From contig JAMWET010001367.1 of NCBI GenBank assembly GCA_024036415.1, forward strand, positions 186,001 through 250,000: DNA of 64,000 bases, written 5' to 3'. Under the pieces are notes generated by a model. It saw only the letters and a list, made by a program, of their open reading frames with translations, did not search any database and was not told the origin of the DNA. Shown in pieces: positions 60,161 through 64,000 of this stretch (positions are counted from its first letter, which is position 1; every line of letters begins with the position of its first letter). Source of the stretch: Prochilodus magdalenae. Its lineage: Eukaryota; Chordata; Actinopteri; Characiformes; Prochilodontidae. Made by a program: the position numbers and the translations under genes.

Positions 60161-61156
60161 GCCTTGTCTCTGTTCTGCCGGTTTGAAAGAGAACAAAGTT
60201 CCATTCAGAGAGAGAGAGAGAGAGACGTGCAGGCGACGGCGGAAAAAAGGGGGTCTCGCTGTCTTCCTCATCCTATAGAGACTAATTATTTTCTCTCTTC
60301 TCTCTCTCTTCCTTGACATATCACTCTATATTTAACGGAAGAGATTTATAAGGTGGAGGAGAGAGGATGCTATTTCTTTGTCTTTTCAAGGTTCTCCGAC
60401 GTTTTTGCACTTATTCAGTCCTGACACTTTGTGTTATTCTAATTCGCCGACACCTTTGGTTATTTATGTGCTTGTGAATTTCACCCCTTTTATTTTTATT
60501 CGTTTCTCTCTTGTTTTTTTTTTATCCGTCACATCTGAAGCAGTAACAGAAGCATCGAGAGCTTAAACTGAGCAAATGCGTATTTGTTTGAGCAGTGCAC
60601 CATCAACCTCAGCCCCAGCTGGTACTTCTTCTTCCCTTTTGTACATCGTTATGTATTAATTGAAGCACTTTCGACTTGACCGCAGAGTCGAGTCATGAAA
60701 GAAAAAAAAACAGAAGAGCAAACGCATAGGGTAGTACAGCTTGCTAGCAGCCAACCTGTTTCTCTTCTCTTCACACAGCGCCATTCAGACGCTGGCCCAT
60801 GAATAGTTAATACGCATACAATTCGTTGCAACTTGGTAGAGGGAAAAGTTGGTGGGGAAAACTTTTCCTAGCTTCTTCGGCCGAGACGGAGACTAATTTG
60901 CCACGCGCCTTGCGCAATTTCTCCCACTTCCATGCTAATGATTGATAATGTTTTATTAATGTTTAGATATTCTCCGCTGAGGATCTAAACAAATTGTGGC
61001 AATTTAGTGGAGCCCGTGCCTGGTATCAATCATAAGCCGCTCGGAATGATCATGCATCAATGCCACTTTTCCCTCTCTCAGGCCTTCTGAAGCTCGAAGC
61101 TTCTGTGTATTTATGACACAAGCAAATGAGTTCTCTGAATTTTCCACCCTCTCGTG
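60161..61156. promoter_or_regulatory. Repeat-poor block, candidate regulatory DNA
   Basis: No transposon recognised over nearly 1 kb. The 60840-61070 part is the most striking: CTTCCATGCTAATGATTGAT, TTTTATTAATGTTTAG and GGTATCAATCATAAGCCGC are clustered homeodomain/TALE-like motifs in a G+C-rich context. A TATA-like TATATTTAACGG lies at about 60327, but no transcript can be inferred. Conservation is untested. Confidence 0.3.
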
Positions 61157-61171
61157 CTCTCTCTTTCTCTT

Positions 61172-61236
<65 letters not shown>
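61157..61236. repeat. (CT)n-(CA)n compound microsatellite
   Basis: Interrupted CT array (with TTTCT breaks) passing directly into seven CA units. Confidence 0.96.
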
Positions 61237-61237
<1 letters not shown>

Positions 61238-61389
61238 ATGCGGATATAAAAACGCTTTCTCTACAAAAAAAAATATAAAGTCTCAAATTTGATTAACTTT
61301 GATGCAGTTTTCAGGAGAAGACTGTACAGAAAACCAGCAAGATGCAAACATATACACACTTCTGATGGCTTCAATCTACAGATCATGAT

Positions 61390-61800
61390 GTGTGAGTACT
61401 GTGCAGGCCACTTCATTAAAACCTCCTTGTATCTATGCTCTGTCATTTTATCAGCTCTCTTTACCATACAGGAGCACTTTGTAGTTCTACATAGTCCACC
61501 CTTTTCTCTGCATGCTTTTGTTTGCCCCATATTACCCTGTTCATCAATGGTAAGGACCCCCACAGGACCACCACAGAGCAGGGATTATTTGAGTGGTGGA
61601 TCATTCTCAGCACTGCAGTGATGCTGACGTGGTGGTGGTGCACTGTCTGTTCACTCTGTTGAACACTCCTACCTTGCTGGTCCATCTTGCAGATGTCAAG
61701 TCAGAGACAGTAGCTCATCTCTTGCTGCAGAGTTTGTGTTGGTCATCCTCTAGTAATTCAATAGTGGTCACAGGACACTGCTCATTTACTGAATGTTACT
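61390..61800 (+). mobile_element. DNA-transposon or MITE fragment, 'GGATCATTCTCAGCACTGCA' family
   Basis: In order: GCCACTTCATTAAAACCTCC, AGGAGCACTTTGTAGTTCTA, GGTGGATCATTCTCAGCACT, GCTGACGTGGTGGTGGTG, GTCAAGTCAGAGACAGTAGC and AGTGGTCACAGGACACTGC. This is the remembered order of one arm of a very common fish element with long inverted repeats. Here only one arm and part of the middle remain. Confidence 0.75.
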
Positions 61801-61980
61801 GAAACAATCCTGGCTCAGTCAAGCTAAGCGGGAAAATGTTAGCATGGGTGGAACTGTCTGTATGTAATGATGCGTGTATATATTTGTGGCATAGAGAAAT
61901 GACAGTGGTGACAAAACTCAGACCAGATGAAAGACTTCAACCAGCATGCCACATGGAACAGTATACTTCAGTGTACTTCC
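61801..61980. other. Unassigned spacer
   Basis: Unique-looking DNA before the minisatellite; its last 20 or so bases partly resemble the repeat unit. Confidence 0.4.
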
Positions 61981-62574
61981 TGTGGAGCAGTGTTCATATG
62001 TCTACATATGTCCTGTGGAGCAGTGTTCATATGTCTACATATGTCCTGTAGAGCAGTGTTCATATGTCTACATATGTCCTGTAGAGCAGTGCTCATATGT
62101 CTACATGTGTCCTGTAGAGCAGTGTTCATATGTCTACATATGTCCTGTAGAGCAGTGTTCATATGTCTGCATGTGTCCTGTAGAGCAGTGTTCATATGTC
62201 TACATATGTCCTGTAGAGCAGTGTTCATATGTCTACATGTGTCCTGTAGAGCAGTGTTCATATGTCTACATGTGTCCTGTAGAGCAGTGTTCATATGTCT
62301 ACATGTGTCCTGTAGAGCAGTGTTCATATGTCTACATATGTCCTGTAGAGCAGTGTTCATATGTCTACATGTGTCCTGTAGAGCAGTGTTCATATGTCTA
62401 CATGTGTCCTGTAGAGCAGTGTTCATATGTCTACATATGTCCTGTAGAGCAGTGTTCATATGTCTACATGTGTCCTGTAGAGCAGTGTTCATATGTCTAC
62501 ATATGTCCTGTAGAGCAGTGTTCATATGTCTACATATGTCCTGTAGAGCAGTGTTCATATGGCTATATCTTGTC
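61981..62574. repeat. 33-bp minisatellite, 18 units
   Basis: Unit of 33 bases: TGTAGAGCAGTGTTCATATG, then TCTACATRTGTCC. Eighteen head-to-tail units, very uniform. The first two units have TGTGGAG instead of TGTAGAG, one has GTGCTC for GTGTTC, one has CTGCAT for CTACAT, and the last decays. One position alternates A/G (CATATGT or CATGTGT). As 33 is a multiple of three and the unit has no stop in three of six frames, frames of 203-219 codons arise on both strands; they are not genes. Confidence 0.98.
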
Positions 62575-63260
62575 TGCAAAGACTAATCACTACAACTGAC
62601 CAAAACTTTTAAAAGCATTTTTAAAGGCTTATTTTATTGGATTTTCATCTTTCATAAACCTTTCTTTGTCAGCTCTGATTTCAAGTTACGCTGACGGTGC
62701 GGTGTACCTAATAGTACCATAAACTTGATGACAGCTTTAACTTTAGAGATAGTAAAACAGGGCTGCTCACTTCTGTGCAACCCAACTGATATGACAAGCT
62801 GTCATATCAACATTATGCCAATGTGTCATACACTTTTCAGATTCAAAATCTGACTTTTCACCTAAAATGTATCCTGGCACACATAAAACACTAGGTGCTA
62901 TGTGAAGTTGAGTATAGTTGGAATAAGTCTTTATAAATGTTTATGTATGTCTATATTTTGCCATCTTACTGTGGTGGGCTTGAACTCCGCATATATATCC
63001 GACATATACACATATGAAAAAATGAAACTGGATTTGGGGCTAGACAATATAGGTATGATGTTTTCAATACAAGATGCTAAAACCTGAAACAGTGCTTTAA
63101 AATATATTAAACTATTTTGATGATTTGCTCACTTCACTACTACATTTGTCTAGTTATAATTAGTTATGTCATATTTTGTTAATGTTAATTTAATATAAAC
63201 ATAAAATAAACTGTGGCCATATTACCCACCTCTATGTTTGTCCACATATTTCAGTGAAGA
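62575..63260. other. Unassigned A+T-rich DNA
   Basis: Nothing recognised. Confidence 0.45.
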
Positions 63261-63507
63261 ATGTACATTTACTTACATTTATTTACATGTACATTTATGG
63301 TGTTTAGCTGATGCTCTTATCCAGAGCGACTTACAAGGTTATTCATATTACAGGTAGGTCAATGTAGTGTTAGGAGTCTTGCCCAAGGACTCTTATTGGT
63401 GTAGCACAGCATAGTTACCCAGACTGGGAATCGAACCACAGTCTCCCACATGTGGTGGTGGCTCCATGGCAGGTAGTGGTGTTACCCGCTGAGCTACACC
63501 AACCACT
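63261..63507 (-). mobile_element. tRNA-derived SINE, copy 3 (family S1), most complete
   Basis: Read on the minus strand: a tRNA-like head with GTGTAGCTCAGCGGGTAAC and B box GGTTCGATTCC, the body CCTTGGGCAAGACTCCTAAC, the tail AGTCGCTCTGGATAAGAGCA, then an A/T-rich end with ATGTA repeats. Both promoter boxes are intact. The best-preserved of the three copies. Confidence 0.9.
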
Positions 63508-63562
63508 ACTTCTTTTAATTACACCTACTTCTTTTAATTACACCTACTTCTTTTAATTACAC
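63506..63562. repeat. 19-bp tandem repeat, 3 units
   Basis: Three perfect copies of CTACTTCTTTTAATTACAC, directly against the 5' (head) side of the reverse-strand SINE, followed by TTTTAA repeats. It could have grown from the SINE's target-site sequence. Confidence 0.95.
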
Positions 63563-63599
63563 ATTTTAATTTTAATTTTAATTACACAATCGACTAAAT

Positions 63600-64000
63600 T
63601 CCTGAGCGACTGCCATGTGCAACAGGTACAGCAGCTAGACGGCCTGGGAGTGACTCAATTAGATCCTGGTAGGTTATCACAGGTATCTAGAGCCATGCTG
63701 ACTGCAGTGCATACCACAGCTGCTGAAGTGGGCGTGGCAAAGTATCCATAGAGCGAACATGGCAATCAAGGTGGTCCCACGGATGCTCAATTGTGTAAGG
63801 GTAGTACTTGGAAGTCTTGGTCCAGCTCTTTCAAGCAGTGTGGAACATTTCTAGCTGTGTGACATGTTGCGTTGTCTTGCTGGAAGATCCCATCCGCGGA
63901 AGGCAATCAGCATGTATGATTGTACATGCTCTGTAAGGATGGATTCATCTACAAATCCGTTGATGACATGGATGAGTGGGCCTGGAGAACGCCACAAAAA
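63600..64000 (-). pseudogene. Tc1-like transposase C-terminus, runs off the window
   Basis: On the minus strand the DNA reads YTIEHPWDHLD (third acidic residue region of the catalytic triad), then VRSMDTLPRPLQQLWYALQS and AWL, a stop, then IPVITYQDLIESLPGRLAAV. This is the IEHLWD...IP...LIESMPRRL order of Tc1-like transposases. At least one in-frame stop. The N-terminal part lies beyond the right edge. The family differs from those elsewhere in the window. Confidence 0.75.

Noticed and set aside
61927..62599. Open frames of 203-219 codons on both strands
   Set aside because: They are read-through of a 33-bp minisatellite whose unit length is a multiple of three; no start context, domain or flanking exon supports a protein.
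63506..63562. CRISPR-like array
   Set aside because: Direct tandem units without spacers; vertebrate context.
1..64000. A new defence, biosynthetic or other gene system
   Set aside because: No multi-gene coding organisation is present; all recognisable coding pieces are transposase or retrotransposon remnants.

Overview
The window looks like teleost fish nuclear DNA, most likely from an otophysan (characin or catfish-like) lineage. It is A+T-rich, has long AT, AC, GA and CT microsatellites, two tRNA-derived SINE families, and many decayed Tc1/mariner elements of types common in otophysan genomes. Family recognition comes from remembered repeat consensus, not a database search. I found no host protein-coding gene, rRNA or functional tRNA gene, and no bacterial, phage or CRISPR feature. 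The longest open frames are short, methionine-anchored by chance, or lie in microsatellites, a minisatellite or transposase remnants.

Layout. 1-11 kb: a candidate solo LTR, a SINE, hAT-like and long-inverted-repeat MITEs, a reverse SINE, and an A+T-rich palindromic element at 11.3-11.9 kb. 13.3-14.8 kb: three Tc1-like families stacked head to tail, one probably inserted in the end of another. 15.9-25 kb: five more Tc1-like remnants and a LINE 3' end. 27-34 kb: more Tc1-like copies, a MITE inserted in another MITE, and an almost full-length but broken Tc1-like element at 32.6-33.8 kb. 34-48 kb: mostly unique sequence with a second SINE family, a small PIF/Harbinger-like MITE, microsatellites and two MITEs of one family. 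48.2-50 kb: the longest repeat-poor, higher-complexity block. 52.7-54.3 kb: two Tc1-like elements. 55.7-56.3 kb: LTR and primer-binding-site remnant of a retrotransposon. 58.6-64 kb: the third copy of a 533-bp deleted Tc1-like element, a repeat-poor block near 60.8-61.1 kb, a fish repeat fragment, a striking 33-bp minisatellite, a reverse SINE and a transposase C-terminus running off the right edge.

What it may do. Between the repeats are blocks without recognisable repeats, richer in G+C and in homeodomain/POU-like motifs (for example 17.6-18.1, 25.3-25.8, 46.0, 48.4-49.9 and 60.8-61.1 kb). They would fit conserved non-coding regulatory elements in a gene desert or a large intron, but only a cross-species alignment could show that. 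I did not find a new functional system. The best leads are the transposon deletion derivatives, the nested insertions, the palindromic A+T-rich element, the two-variant minisatellite and the repeat-poor blocks.
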